From assembly GCA_009103225.1 (NCBI GenBank), contig RHPI01003156.1:1293043-1357042 (forward strand): a stretch of 64,000 nt of DNA. Reading direction: 5' to 3'. The position numbers were made by a program, and so were the translations under genes. The notes under the pieces were generated by a model. It did no database searches. It was not told the origin of the DNA and saw nothing but the letters and a program-made list of their open reading frames with translations. Of the stretch, positions 11,458 to 23,715 are shown in pieces. The first letter of the stretch is position 1. Every line of letters starts with the position of its first letter. The DNA comes from Chlorokybus atmophyticus. Its lineage: Eukaryota; Streptophyta; Chlorokybophyceae; Chlorokybales; Chlorokybaceae.

Positions 11458-11910
11458 ATACTGTAAAGGTGACACGTACAGCTGCAAGTACAACATCTGG
11501 CGTATTTGGACATGACAGTGTTCCAAACAGCAGCTGGCCTATGCACTCGGCTGTACTGCAAGCAGGACCTGCCGGCGTACAAGGACATCCCACGCTACCG
11601 GGCACCACTGCCCGAATCCAATGTGGCCAGCAGCATCAACCTTGGAGTAGTGCAATGCCAGTATGTGCGCTTTGCAAGAGTGTGCAGGTATCAAGTGCAC
11701 TTTGTACAGGCGATGGTGAACCTCTTGGTGACCATGCGTGCGGATGGTCACCCTCTCAAACGCATGCTGGCCACGTTGCGACAGAAGATGATGCGCAACG
11801 AGCAGGAGCTGTACTGCACACCACCGGCCTTGCTGTACAAGACAATCTTCGAAGCCTTCAAGCGCCAAACAGCAAAAAGATTGCAAGGGGAGCAGACTGC
11901 GTGGTGTGGA
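11458..11910 (+). pseudogene. Reverse transcriptase C-terminal fragment
   Basis: An open frame reads YLDMTVFQ, CTRLYCKQDLPAYKDIPRYR, SINLGVVQCQYVRFARVC and AMVNLLVTMRADGHPLKRML. This resembles the C-terminal part of a eukaryotic reverse-transcriptase group whose members read roughly 'YLDL-I...YDKR...YGVYISQLIRFARVC...F...L...GY'. The same region occurs in the relic at 27560-28780 (KLSVVSRFILSQKLC, KIVNLLNNMQLQGYKMSALL), which supports the call. No palm domain (YxDD) lies upstream, so this is a truncated copy 400 bp downstream of the glutamine synthetase stop. The frame runs on to 12318 through polypurine DNA, which is probably not coding. Confidence 0.65.
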
Positions 11911-12126
11911 ATGCAGCCTGCCCATGCGACAGACAGGTTCGGCCAACCCTGCCACCCAACCCCACCAGCAGCGCCTAATTGGCGGCAACAACACAGCAGC
12001 GCTGCACAGTGCAGTGCTGACAGTGGCGGGAGTGACGTCAGCGCGAGGAGTAGAGCAGAGGGGCAGGGCAGAGGGGCCCTGCCCGAGGGAGACAAAAGAG
12101 GGTTACAGCGTCCGCAAGCAGCAACA

Positions 12127-12258
12127 GGCGTGAGAGGAGAGGGGAGGTGTGAGAGGGAGAGGAGAGGCAGGCGGAGGGGTGGAGAGGTGGAGGAGACAGG
12201 AGCGGAGGGGTGGAGGGGTGAAGGAGAGGGAGGGAGGCTGGGGGTGGGAGCGGGAAGG
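12127..12258. repeat. Polypurine (G/A-rich) tract
   Basis: About 130 bp of almost pure purine (ggagagg, ggtggagg words) with few pyrimidines. It is triplex-prone and lies just downstream of the RT fragment. Confidence 0.8.
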
Positions 12259-12318
12259 GTGCATTCACACGCTGCATGCTCGCGCGCGCAAACACTGCTG
12301 TCGGCCTACCAGTACTGA

Positions 12319-13362
12319 CGCTTCGACTCATGCTTGCTTGCTTGCTGCAGGTAATTACATTGTGATGCATGCATAACTTGCATGACCAACGGGGTGGTGG
12401 TGTAGGTAGTAATGTACATAGTGTAGTAGTATAGCCTGGTCGTGGACTATATGGGAGAGTGAGTACGGACTGCGTGCTGTTCCGATGCATGCGTGTGAAT
12501 GACACTATGCTATGAGCAATGACCTAGCGCATTGTGTGTACTACCATACTATCACGAATTTCACAACTATGCAACATCGTGGTTTTCAAACACTGCCACA
12601 CTTCGGCTAGATCCTGCTAACACTGGCAATGAATAAACGTTGTTCACACTACAACTGCAGTGCATATGCAGAGCCCACATAGCAACATACTCACTGTGGC
12701 GGTCCAGTTAGGTGATTTTATGGGGTGGGTGTGCGGGGTGTGTGGGTGTGACTGTGGCTATGGCGGCGTGGCACTCGCCATTTCGCCATGGACGCTGGTA
12801 AGTCGGTGTACAAAGAATGCAATGCCGTGAAAACCACGTAGTGTTGGCCACGTGCAACCTTTGTGTGTTATGTCTGAGTGGCACAACATACCATGGGCTT
12901 GGGCCAGCCCAGACGCTTAAGCATGCACACAATGTAGTGCAAATGCAATGCACTACTGGTGGTATTGCGGTGATCTTGTCAATATGTGATCAGCCAGGCT
13001 GGTAACACCTGTACTGGTCAGACACAGTCAATGGCCGTTAGCAGATACAGCCTGCCCGCCAGTTACAACCTGCCGGAGCAATGAATGTGACACAGCCTGG
13101 TTAGCTTGTAGAGAATAGACACATAGCCTGGCAGTTGTAGAAGTAACCAGTGCAATGGAATGGCGTGCGCCTATGTGATGATGGTGTGCATGCATGTGAA
13201 GCACTACAGCAAGAGACTGCGCATGTCAACATCCCTTGCGCCAGCATGTATGATGGAGCACTCGTACAAACGGTGTCAACTACTCTATCAGCGTTAACAG
13301 CCAGTAGTCCACAGCATCTATGCTAGCGATGCTTATTGGATCTATTCCTATCTTATTCTATC
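12319..13362. other. Intergenic stretch without a visible gene
   Basis: I find no conserved peptide or splice-consistent exon on either strand. It probably includes the 3' UTR of the minus-strand transporter that ends at 13363. Confidence 0.5.
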
Positions 13363-15840
13363 TTATTTAGTGAGCACCTCTACGCAGCCCGTGTAAGTGC
13401 CAGAGACAGCACACATGATGCCAATTATCACTACTAGATAGTTGACAATCTTCTCGCGAGTTGAGACCTGGTCTCCAAAGATAGCGAGGTAGCACATTGA
13501 CGGGAAAATCACGCTCACACACCTGCAGCAATCAGAGAGCACATAAGCACAGGCAGTAAGCACTCAGTACCTAACTCCAGCGCCACATGATTTAACTGCT
13601 TACAATGTGAGGCACGCGCCAATAAGCGACATAACTATCCCAAAAAATGGTACCGATGTCGCCAGCAACTGCACAGACCCAACAATTGGTCAGTTATTGC
13701 AGGGCCGAACACAAGGATAGTGAGACAAATGACACACAAGTGACGACACCGAAAACAGTGAACATACCAGTGCTGACAAACCGAGCGCCGTACGAACCGC
13801 TATCTTCTTAGGGGGGACAAGAAAGCCAAAGGTTTGGAACTTGTCTGCAAATGCAGCCATAATCAGCGCTAACCGCACCTGTTGCCCAACCGCACACAAT
13901 CCCAGCACATAGCAATAACACATAAGCACACCTGGGTTCTCATTGAGTTGCAACGCATTTTCAACTCCACGCTCCACTGGTTCCAGTGTCAAGGCAAACT
14001 GTGGTTGCCACACAACAGACGCATAAGACACATTGCATGCTACCAATGTTGACAACTACATTGATCGCTATGCAACTGGTCCACCATTGCTCTGTACCTT
14101 GGTAAAAGGATTGACGACAATCAGGCTGCAATCACATAAGCAATCATTAGCTAACCAAAGCGCCCACACCAGCTGTAAGCTGCCTGCTGCTTGACACCAT
14201 GCACAGCGCAAATAACAAGCAAACACCAACATACCAGGTTGCGAACGTGGCCAGCGGCCCGGCCGGCAAGTTCAGCGTTACTTCTTCCAAGACGCTACTT
14301 CCATACATCTGCAAGCGGCAGCAGGCAAAATGTAGTTTGTAAATCCATCATGTCACAGGTATGGCTGTGGCAGTGCTGTGAGAGAGATACTCACCGCATA
14401 GCCAACAACACCTAGAAGGGCACACACCCCACCAACGAGCAGGTACCTGACCCCGCAGTCAGAACAAGTTAACAACAGTATGACGCAAGAGCAGCCTTAA
14501 AAAGGGTAAACTCACGTGTAGTTCAACACCGTGTCATACTGCTCTGGTTGCTGCATGCTGCTCTGAACACGCCAGCCAATGCATCAGTAACCCAATCGAA
14601 ACGAGGGATGAACACAGCAAATCACAACAAGCAGTGCAATCGACACACTCCAACCGCTACCTTGATGCTTGGAAAAACCGCATGGCCAGCGTACACGAAC
14701 GCCAGCAAGCCAAATGTGAGTGGAAGGGTGGACGGGTGAAACAACGCAGTGTTGTCCGCCGCTACAAATCTGTTGCACGTTGTAAGATTCGTTTAATGCC
14801 CAGTTGCTACTTGCGCTGCACATGTGGCCATGCGCAATGCATGTGGCATGAGACAATCTGTGTGCAACTACTGTGTGACTTATATGCAAAGCACTCAAAC
14901 GGGCGCCAATGCCCGTACCCTAATGAGTACCAGCTGTACAGCACAACACCAAGAAGAGATACGGATGCCAACGCACCGAAAATTCCCAAGCCAGCTAGCG
15001 CCCTGCAGCACATCAACGGACGAATCACTGCGTGCTACATAGCTTGTAATCAACAACGCACTTGCTGCGTGCCTGGTAGCAATTTGACAACACACACATC
15101 AACAGCCACAACAGCACTTACCGCAAGTCGGGTAGCCAGGTTGTAGGAATGAACGCAAAAGCGCTGAGATACATAACAGTTCTGGGGTCTCCGCCGATCA
15201 AACGCGTTATATTATCTCCTTCTAGGATGAAAAACAACCCGCAAGTGCCGACCAACTCAGTGTACAGGATAAACGTAATGAATTTACGGCCAATGTCGCC
15301 AAACGCCGCTTCTCCTATGTCCTCATAGCTCTCCAGTCCACGCACAAACCGTTTAGAGCCAGTCGTGCCTTTCTGGGAGCCCGCCAAACACACCTTATCC
15401 TGAAAGACGCGCCAACAGATCGCAACTACGCCGCGCTGTACTTGTAAACAAATTTAACTACTGTATGTTTGAAGCTCACCTGGCAGTAGCCTAGCAGTTT
15501 CCCTGTGTAGTTGGTAACTATACCGAGAAGGGCCAAAACACCCAATGCGCCCCAGCCACCGACTTTCAACGCGAATGGAATGGACAGCAAGCCCACCCCT
15601 GCAATTGGAGTGCAAGTGATGAAGTGGCTGTGGTTGTACATGATATGTTATGCCAGCTGTCCGAGCCGCTGGTACTATTTCTTTGCTGCTTACCAAGAAG
15701 GATGTTGACGCAGTTGACCAATGCGGCTGAAAACGATGTGCCAGATTGATTGCCACTGGACGGGATGTAATCGTCTTCCATATGGAAGGTATCGCTCCAA
15801 TGCTTTGGCAATTCATTCTTCACCCGTGATGTTGTGATTT
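13363..15840 (-). CDS. Amino-acid transporter, AAAP family (AVT/vesicular type)
   Basis: A multi-pass membrane transporter for amino acids. Minus-strand exons, 5' to 3': 15840-15694, 15598-15480, 15399-15122, 15002-about 14910, 14761-14661, 14562-14516, 14446-14395, 14308-14235, 14125-14098, 13998-13768, 13668-13604 and 13522-13363. Family marks are NILLGVGLLSIPFALKVGGW in TM1, GKLLGYCQ, GHAVFPSIK, VVNPFTKFALTLEPV and PFFGIVMSLIGACLT; the end is a TAA at 13365-13363. Phases agree except between the exon ending near 14910 and the next, where the donor is unresolved. The exon 13998-13768 retains an in-frame hydrophobic insert (MCYCYVLGLCAVG) beside a possible donor. Exon 14125-14098 is only 28 nt. 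The start lies upstream; a segment at about 16276-16080 may be an N-terminal cytosolic exon, but its phase does not join. The substrate is not predictable. Confidence 0.85.
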
Positions 15841-17381
15841 CTGCAAGGCAGAACAAGTGACTGTTAGCAACTGCGCTGCACCATCAGCGCATGGAATACA
15901 CCCCCTCTCACCCACCCGTACAAACACAACATCAACCAGCATTGTGCAAGGGGCACGATTGGTATGATGTGGAGGTAACCAGGTCACAAGGCAACCAGCT
16001 GGACAAGCGAATTGCCAACGTGACGGGAAGTATACTTGCTAGTGATGCCTGGGCTATGCTGAACTGTTTCTACAGCTGCTTCCTACTTACATCCTGCTGC
16101 ATTACAACACCCATGCGGTGAACAAGATCGCCATTGTCAACTGTGCATTGCATGGCCCCCTGTTGCGCACTGCGCATTACACCAGCAAGCTGATTAATCC
16201 CAATCTGAGCTTGTACTAACTCGAATGGTGCAGTACTGTTATGATTATTGGGTCGGCATTGTAGGAGAGACCTCACTTCTGTGCGTCATTGCTTGGCAGC
16301 AGACTTGTGAGGCAAACTATGTTAGCTGGGATCGACAAAGACGCATTGCCTAGCCAGCTGACAGCCAGATGTTGTCGCATTGCTGTCCGGTCGCAGCAAC
16401 TTAACAACAGACTTGCCTGTCCCCGGCGACACCACCTTCGCCACGGCACGCCTTGACGGTCTCCTCCACCCCGACTCTGTCTGTATTCTTGATGACAGGC
16501 GCCTCAGCGGCCTCGCTGACAACCTCGCTGACGACCAGCAACTCCGCCTCGCCGCCTGATCCACCCTCCCAAAGGACCCCAACGTCCTCCCGGCCGCCTG
16601 CGGCAGCTGCACAGCCGGCATTGCAACAGCGACGGAGGCGGAGGCGAAGGCGGAGGCGACAGTGCAGCTGGTCGCCATCATCACCGTCATCGCCGAGTCA
16701 CAGCACCTAGCTGCACCCTCCACCCACTCCCTGATGAAGACGCCATCATCGCCGCCTCTCCCCACCCCGCCGCCGCCGCCGACACGGTGGCCGCAATGCT
16801 ACGCTAAAAGCCGCGTACTCACTCTCAGCCTCAAGCTTCTGACCCTTTCGGCTATTCAGTGCCATGCATTGAAGACGTCGTGCCCTTGTGCTCCGGTGTG
16901 CAATGCAGTGCATTGATGGCACGTTGGCGCTCGACAAGTGGCTAGCTGGGTTCTCTTGCTACGTTAAGCAAATGTGCTGCATGGGGCGTGGCGGCGGTGG
17001 CGGTGGTCGATGTGGTGAGCTGACGTGCGGAGAGGTGAGGTGTATGGTGAGCGTGCCGTGGGGAAGCCAATGTATGCGTCGTGATGACGTTGATTTGCGG
17101 TGAGTAGCAGCAGCAGCAGCAGCACTAGGCTGGTCAGTGTTTTGCTGGCTTGCTTGTTTGCGTGTGCGCCAAAGACAAGCAGACGATTAGCTTGTTGACA
17201 TGTGCTAAGCATATGGCCTGAAGCTGGTGCACTGCGGCTGCTGCTTGCGTGACGCTTGACGCATATGCATGCTTCAAGTAGAGCTTCCTATACTGTTTGA
17301 GCTGTCATCCAGCATATTTGCTTGGATTGCTTGGACCAACTGGTTATCTCAGCTGCGCGCAGTTGCTGATGTGAAAATCTG
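15841..17381. other. Upstream region between divergent transporter and TraB genes
   Basis: It probably contains the unresolved 5' exon(s) of the transporter on the minus strand (a candidate peptide ELVQAQIGINQLAGVMRSA at about 16220-16165). The part 16400-16800 is GC-rich with long open frames on several strands (Ala/Pro/Arg-rich), none recognisable. A CAG-type trinucleotide run sits at about 17105-17124. Confidence 0.4.
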
Positions 17382-19380
17382 ATGGAGGCGATTGGGACCA
17401 ATCCCTTGGTTGCGTCCATGGCGTGCGCTCCGTATGGACAGTCTCGCTTTCAACTTGCACGGGGCAGGCTGCCACCACGGACACCAACCGCCTGCTCCGC
17501 TGGCACCGTCCAGCCCGCCCCCTTGAAGCTGACCGGCCCGCCCAAAGAGTGGGACTGGCGTGCTGCCACGAGAGACGACACCTTACGGCTGACTCGTTTG
17601 CACTGCCCAAGGTAAGAGCCTTGCAATTGTGATGCCAAGCTAAGCTCGCATCCAGCATCTGCCGCCTAGCACAGCAACACAGCAAACAGCATAGCATGGG
17701 CTAGGCTGTGCATGCACGTGACGTTTGTCTACATGCTCCTGTGAAGCTTATTGCCATTGGCGGAGTGTGGAGCATTAACCGTGGTGCCAAGAAGTGCGCT
17801 TTACGTGGAGCGGCGCACAGATGGTTATGTTGAGCCCGAGCGCATATGGCTGGTTGGCACCAGCCACGTGTCTCAACGCAGCACAGAGCAGGTCTCACGC
17901 AGCACAGCACACACAGACGCAAGTGCATGAGTAAACTGCGTAATGCTTTAACGTAATGCTTTAACAACAGCTTGCTTGCTTGCTTAGGTCCGCGAGGTAA
18001 TCACAGCTGCAAAGCCGGGTTGCGTGGTGGTCGAACTGTGTCGGAGCAGGTACAGCAGCGTGATCGGTTGCTGAGTATAAGTACAAGCACCAGGCTGTGT
18101 CATGATGCTGATGTTAGGTTGCGATTGCTTGGCAGAGCAGGCCTGTTGTGGGACAAGGATTGCACAGCTGAGCAGAGCACGCAAGATGATAGATCGGCGA
18201 GCAGCAACATGTTCAACCTTAGTGGCGAGTCCTTTGCATCCGCTGCTTCCCGCACACTACGCCTTGGTAGTACTCATGCTTTAGTGCACACCATCCATAT
18301 GCCATCATCACACGCATGCAATCAAGATTGTTACTGCCTGCAAGTGACAATCTCTTATTTTCGACACAGGAGGGCGCAGCGCATTGGCTCTTCGTCTTGC
18401 TTTGGCGAGCGTCTCAGAAAGGGCGCTTGGCACCGTGGGCAATGACATGGGAGTGGAGGTGAGACGGCCATAAGCATGCAGACGCGCACTCCTTCCATTA
18501 TGATATATGTATGTCAGGAGGTGACTAAGTGACAATCCAAGTTTCGTGCAGCGCGTGAGGCAGTCAAAGCTACTGGAGCCCAGTTGGTACTGGGAGATAG
18601 GCCAATAGAAATCACTCTACAAAGATGCTGGCAAGCGCTGACGCTCATTGAGAAGTTGCGCCTGTTGAAAGCTTTGATCAGCGGCATTGGTGAACCTCGC
18701 CCAAGGCTGCGAGAAGAGTTGCTCAATGTGCCACAGGCACGCATGCTATGTACTGCACTCATCTGGCTCATTTGTGCTGTTCTCCCCATCACCATGTTTG
18801 TGACGTACCCAACATTCTCGTGTATTAGGATGATGCGCTGTCAGCGCTCTTTGCACAGCTGGCAGAGCAGTTTCCATCATTGATGTCGCCACTGATCCAT
18901 GAGAGGGACACATACCTGGCGTGGTCCCTCAAGCGCAGCAAAGCAGTCAATGGTGTGGCTGACGTTGTTGGAGTGGTTGGCGCAGGTAACACTGTTATGC
19001 GTGTAGAATTGGTCGTTTGTGGTTGACAGCAGTTTACATTTGTTGAAGGGAAAAGTCCTTACTGGTGTAGCTCGGACAATCACTGTCTGGTTGATGGCTT
19101 GCTGGCTTTTCAGGACACTTGAGAGGCATTGCGTACGCTCTTCTGCACGACCATGGGTCACTAAAATTCAAGGTATGTGGTGGCGCACAAACAGTGCATC
19201 CCAGACATAGTGCTTCAAGAGGCCAACATCAGGTTACATACTTGTCCGCAGGACCTCGTTGGCTCGCATAGCGCACGCAAGCAGCCTGTGTTGGTGTCAT
19301 TGGCGCGCTCGGCTGCAGTGGAGGGCGCCATAGGCTTTGCAGGCTGGTGGCTATATCAGATGCTCACTTCCAGCAGCTAG
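17382..19380 (+). CDS. TraB-domain protein (TRABD family)
   Basis: The model is join(17382-17611, 17747-17891, 17988-18049, 18118-18266, 18370-18458, 18542-18736, 18829-18985, 19114-19172, 19252-19380), 404 residues, with all phases consistent. TraB motifs are in order: IWLVGTSHVSQRSTEQ, VREVITAAKPGCVVVELCRS, QLVLGDRPIEITLQR, SPLIHERDTYLAWSLKRSKA and GVVGAGHLRGI. A hydrophobic C-terminal segment (AIGFAGWWLYQML) could anchor the protein. The family is related to Tiki/PrgY-like putative metallopeptidases; eukaryotic members are usually uncharacterised or organelle-associated. The Ala/Arg/Pro-rich first 75 residues may be a targeting leader. Intron 6 starts with GC (CAG|GCACGC) rather than GT. 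The first-exon start is the least certain part. Confidence 0.88.
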
Positions 19381-21400
19381 TTGCATTACATATGCAGATG
19401 CTCTGCAATGTTTGCTGTAAGTTAATGCACAGTGACTATGCTACATGCGGATTGTCATTGTTGGACAAAGATTGGTTGGTATCCTTTGGACAAGAGCACT
19501 GAATTGCTTGCCAAGGATACTACTTAAACCAAGGCTTCTCCATGTTGCTTCGGTGGTTATTGATATATGTATTAGAGTTCAAGCCGCTCAAGTGTTAAGG
19601 CTTGTGCAAGTAATTTCAAACCTTGATTCAGCATACACGTGCATATAAGTATATTTTCCAATAGCGCCATTGTTACTGTTATGCATAGCAACTCTTGTGT
19701 GTGATGCCTATGAAAGTCTTTGCACTTGCTTGTGAGCTGTTGCGTGTCTACTGAGATTTGTGCTCATGCACATCTGCGCCAGCCATGTGTGCAGCTGATT
19801 GTGCACAGAAATGCTCTTGATTCAGTTGACCGTAACAATAATATGTGATATATACACAATACAATACAATATTACAATACAATAATATGTGATATATACA
19901 CAATACAATATTGATACAATATTTGTATCAATATGCAATATGCAATTACATACTTACCAATATATATTTCAACATTAAGCGTGACACGTATGCGTTAGAT
20001 GTGTTGCACATAAAGTTCGTGCACGTTCATTTGATTTGAGTAAAATGGCAAATCACATAGTCACTGAACGGGATAATGTTAACCATCAGCGTTTAAAGTT
20101 GACAGACACGGGTTATAATATGCTTCATTTGTAAACTTTTAACATGCTTAATCGTGTGATGTACATCATATCAAAAACGGAGTTGCTTTGTTGATGCATG
20201 TATGCAATTTGATGTATGGGGTCACCACAATATAGATCGTAGCATTTATGCACAACCATATGCGCACATGCAATGGATGCATAGCAGAGCAAGCAAGGCA
20301 GGCAGAATAAGCAGGGACAGTGAATATAATAACCGTGGTTGTTGCCTTGCTACATCACTTGACAAGTGCTGTTATATGCTATGCAATGGTAGCGGGGCAC
20401 TGCCGTTTGCAAGCAGTAGGCAGGTATGCTGTTGCGCTTTCTAGGTTGACCTTGTTGTGGGTAATTACAGCTTGCTTGCTCCCTATTGTTGTTGAGCACC
20501 ACAACAAATTACAAAAATGGATAAAATTGATTGTCAACAATGCACGCAGTGCAACAAGCAATGTACAATGCAAAACGCTGGGCCAACAATTGAGTGTTCA
20601 ACAACAATCACAACCGCAAATACAAAAAAAAAGCGCAGCAGGCAGGCAGGCTAATGAGAAGGGTGCTATATGTACATATGCATATACTTAAGGCGCAAAT
20701 ACAAGTGTCAACTTGTTGCAAATGCGCAAGCCTACGATATGTGCTTGCGCTTATGCCATTATATAAGATATGTAATTGCGACAACAGAGATACCGGATTG
20801 GCCACATGCACAGCCCATGCAATAGATATCATATGATGAGCGGTGGACGCATCAGCATATTCATGTAGCATTAGAGATATGCATAAGCAAACATCACAAA
20901 TGTTTGGGTGAATGCACTCCGAGACCGGCCCTAAGATGTTATTGCTCAAGTTTGCCTTTTCACGCGTGCAGCCCCATGTTAGCTGTGTCTTACCTTGCCA
21001 AGCTTACTCTCACCCCTACACAAGCCGCATAAAAGAACGAGTCCAGCTGAGAATTTTGGTCATACCGTTTAAAAATACATTTACTTTATAGCAAGACTTT
21101 AATTCTCAAGTCTCGCTATAATCTGGAATCAAAGAACATGTATGTTATTAGTCATAGTAAGCATTGGTCATTCCGCATATGTGACAGCTACAAGCGCATG
21201 TTGTCGTGTAACATAATGCAATATGGCTGCACAGCAAGAAGTATAACATCGCAAACCAATAGCAAACATGTGTATTATCAATAGAGCAAAGCACAGCAAA
21301 GCAGATAGGCTTGCTCAAGCCCTTAATTGCGCAAACCCAACAAAAACATCACCATCAACTGGCAAGCCTGCTTCACAGCCCACTACATCACGAAACGATT
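19381..21400. other. Gene-poor AT-rich intergenic region
   Basis: No supported gene. It contains repeated aataatatgtgatatatacacaata-type words (19838-19910) next to a 27-bp inverted repeat. The short open frames around 20200-20950 show no recognisable protein. Confidence 0.55.
19838..19934. repeat. AT-rich duplicated motif ending in a hairpin
   Basis: The word ataatatgtgatatataca occurs twice about 44 bp apart. It is followed by atattgatacaa-tat-ttgtatcaatat (19908-19934), a perfect inverted repeat with 12-bp arms and a 3-base loop. Confidence 0.85.
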
Positions 21401-21420
21401 TCATGATGATAATCACAGCA

Positions 21421-21500
21421 CAATGGCCAAAAAACACACTATGTGCTTTTGTGGCCTGATGGTTCGTTTCATTGATAATCGGAGCTTGAGACTCAAAGGT
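21421..21500 (+). mobile_element. LTR/tRNA-like element fragment, copy D
   Basis: A hairpin (ggccaaaaaa ... ttttgtggcc) is followed by tggcctgatgg and cattgataatcggagcttga. This aligns with tggtcgagtggg and cattggtcatcggagtttga of copy B. The B-box part has decayed. Confidence 0.5.
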
Positions 21501-21721
21501 GCTGAAGTCCAAACCGCCTCGCGACAGAACAACAAGGGTTTTTAAGGTCGTTGTTATCAAGCCATGAAATGATTGGTGTCGCGCATATGTTCAGTGCATC
21601 GCGCGACTTGACGAATGGCAGTCGGTCGGTCACTTAACGGCGCAATTTGCGCTGCGACTGCTTATAAATGTTACAAAGCGCTTCCACTAATACGTGACGA
21701 GATGCCCTGAAACTCACATCA

Positions 21722-21835
21722 AATGAGGACATAAGATATTTAAGTGGGGGGGGATGTCACGGGACGACTCGATAATAACGCCACAATGGCCACAAAACAC
21801 ACTTCGTGCTTTTATGGCCTAGTGGTTCACTACAG
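21722..21835 (+). mobile_element. LTR-like terminus, copy C
   Basis: It reads gaggacataagatatttaag, then a G-rich purine tract (21741-21754), then TGTCACGGGA (edge 21755). A hairpin (21787-21819: ggccacaaaa/ttttatggcc) and the A-box match tggcctagtgg follow. The order is the same as in copy A on the opposite strand. This supports a real repeat family with a fixed architecture of internal end, purine tract, TGT edge and hairpin. Confidence 0.5.
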
Positions 21836-22664
21836 CTACCAAGTTGAGCGCGTGAACCGCAGTGAGCCAGTTGCTTTGCGGGCAACTGCGTAATATGTCG
21901 TTATTCAAACAGCGGAGTCAAAAGGGCAGCGCGAAAGTGCCTGCAAGCATGTTACGGTGCTTCATTTATTAATAATATACGTTACGCACTGCTGTTATGG
22001 CATGCAGCTACTGTGCCCAACAGATTGGGTGTCTAAATAACGCTCTTTTTTGCGGGCATTGTATCAATTATATTTGTTGGTATTCTAACGATGTTAATAG
22101 CTGAAACGGTTATCATGGTGACTTATTTTCAATGCTATGCCTATGTAGATAGGATTAGCCGCGAGTGTTTACGTCAACGCTACACATAAAAAGTGCCATA
22201 GATGCTCGCTGTGGCGGTTGTGTGTAAGTGAGGTGCAACTGTATGAGTTAACTTAATTATAAGAGGAAAGGAGCGATCCGAAGTGCGTTTTCATTTATCA
22301 TTGTCGAACACTGATCCGTAACGCAACGCAATATCCTTAGACGATCTTGGGGCAGGGAGCGACGGCGGGGGTAGCGGTGTTAAGATGAGGTTCTGTGGCC
22401 CAAGGCCCTCAAATAATTGAGGTGGACGCGGCGCTCGCGTAGCTTGGTAGCGTAGTAACGTGTAATTGTGAGGTGTGTGCTATTAGGCATGGTGCAGCAC
22501 CAACATCTGACACATACCTGTCCATAATAATAAAGGCGGAACATAATTATAACCTTTCAACCCCAGGCGGAGTCTGCAGGCAATGTTACAAGATGTTGCT
22601 TGCGTACATGATAGGCGCGAGGTTGTGTGAGCTACTAATTTGATAATCATAGGTACCCGCATAG

Positions 22665-22905
22665 AAGACCCCCTTAAACGTAAAACCCCCACCTTACCCG
22701 TAATACGACATTCGTTACGCAAAGCCCCTCACCCTTTTTTGCCAAAGGGACCCCCACCCTGTTTGGCCGTGGGGCTTGTAATAGAGCCTTATCTTGCCCA
22801 TAAAACAGGCATCCATTACACAAAGCCCCTCACCCTTCCTTGTTAAAGGGGCTTGTATTAAAGGGGGTGGGGGGGAGGGGGGGTGGTTATATGGGTACCT
22901 ACGGT
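22665..22905. repeat. C-rich/G-rich hairpin repeat, two tandem units
   Basis: Two units of roughly 95 bp share catycrttacrcaaagcccc, tcaccctt and ttgtaataga/ttgtattaaa-like parts. Within each, aagcccc pairs with a downstream ggggctt to form a stem. A G-rich run follows (22862-22885), and a further G run lies at 22973-22983. Confidence 0.7.
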
Positions 22906-23715
22906 AGTGTTTTGGTTTTCATTCCTTTTCTAGTCATGTTGGATGAAAGATGCAAACATGGGGGCAAAGAGGGGGGGGGGGGAGGCAACAGTGTAATTTG
23001 CATGATTCTACCTAGGTAACAACCATGACACTCCGCACTACAACCGAGGCCTGCGAACATGTTTGCAACACTTGCGATGGTCTGTTCGCTGGCATGCACA
23101 AACTCCAATATGCACCATGTGCACGCATAAGGAATTCATTGTAGAACATTGCTTGCTGGGTTGTAAGATCACAAGCTGTATTGTATATGACAATTTTGCG
23201 CATCCTCATTATCATAACAATACACCGTAGACACCTATCAATGCACATTATCAACTACACTATACTTGCACCTGAGCTCGAGTCAAGTGGGTTGAAACTT
23301 AAAAACCTGCCAACAGCAAAGTATGCACTGCCGCAGGTGCATGAGCACCTGAAAAAGAAACTGCACCCTTTCCCAACTGCTGGCATATTGGGGGAGGAGT
23401 GTGTTGCGAGTGCTCACCATTGCGGCTGCGCCAAGCATATCATATATCTGGTAATACCTTGCACGGCCGCAGCTTCTCCTGCAGGATACCCCACGACCCT
23501 GCCCTCAACTCCAACTGCCGAACTGAAAACTTCTCTACAAATGTACAAGGCCGACGCCATTACAGGGCCAAGCCGATGTTCTTGGGTGGTCCCTGCCCTT
23601 GTTGCGGATGCGCGGCTGAAAGCGAACTGCAGCAGCAAAGCCGCAAACCCAGGTGAGCAACTTGATTAGGCAAAATGAGAGTAGCGCAGTCCTCATGCAA
23701 CAAGGCTCTTACAGC
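22906..23715. other. Region downstream of the HD-Zip gene with one unexplained open frame
   Basis: A plus-strand open frame (23181-23669) contains KLKNLPTAKYALPQVHEHLK. An alternative frame near its end reads KPMFLGGPCPCCGCA. Neither is recognisable and I do not call a gene. Confidence 0.3.

Noticed and set aside
11910-12318. Continuation of the RT-fragment open frame
   Set aside because: The frame runs through a polypurine tract, giving an Arg/Glu/Gly-rich artefact with no relation to the RT domain.
23181-23669. 162-residue plus-strand open frame
   Set aside because: The start falls in AT-rich DNA, no family is recognised and no splice partner fits. Reported only as an unexplained region.
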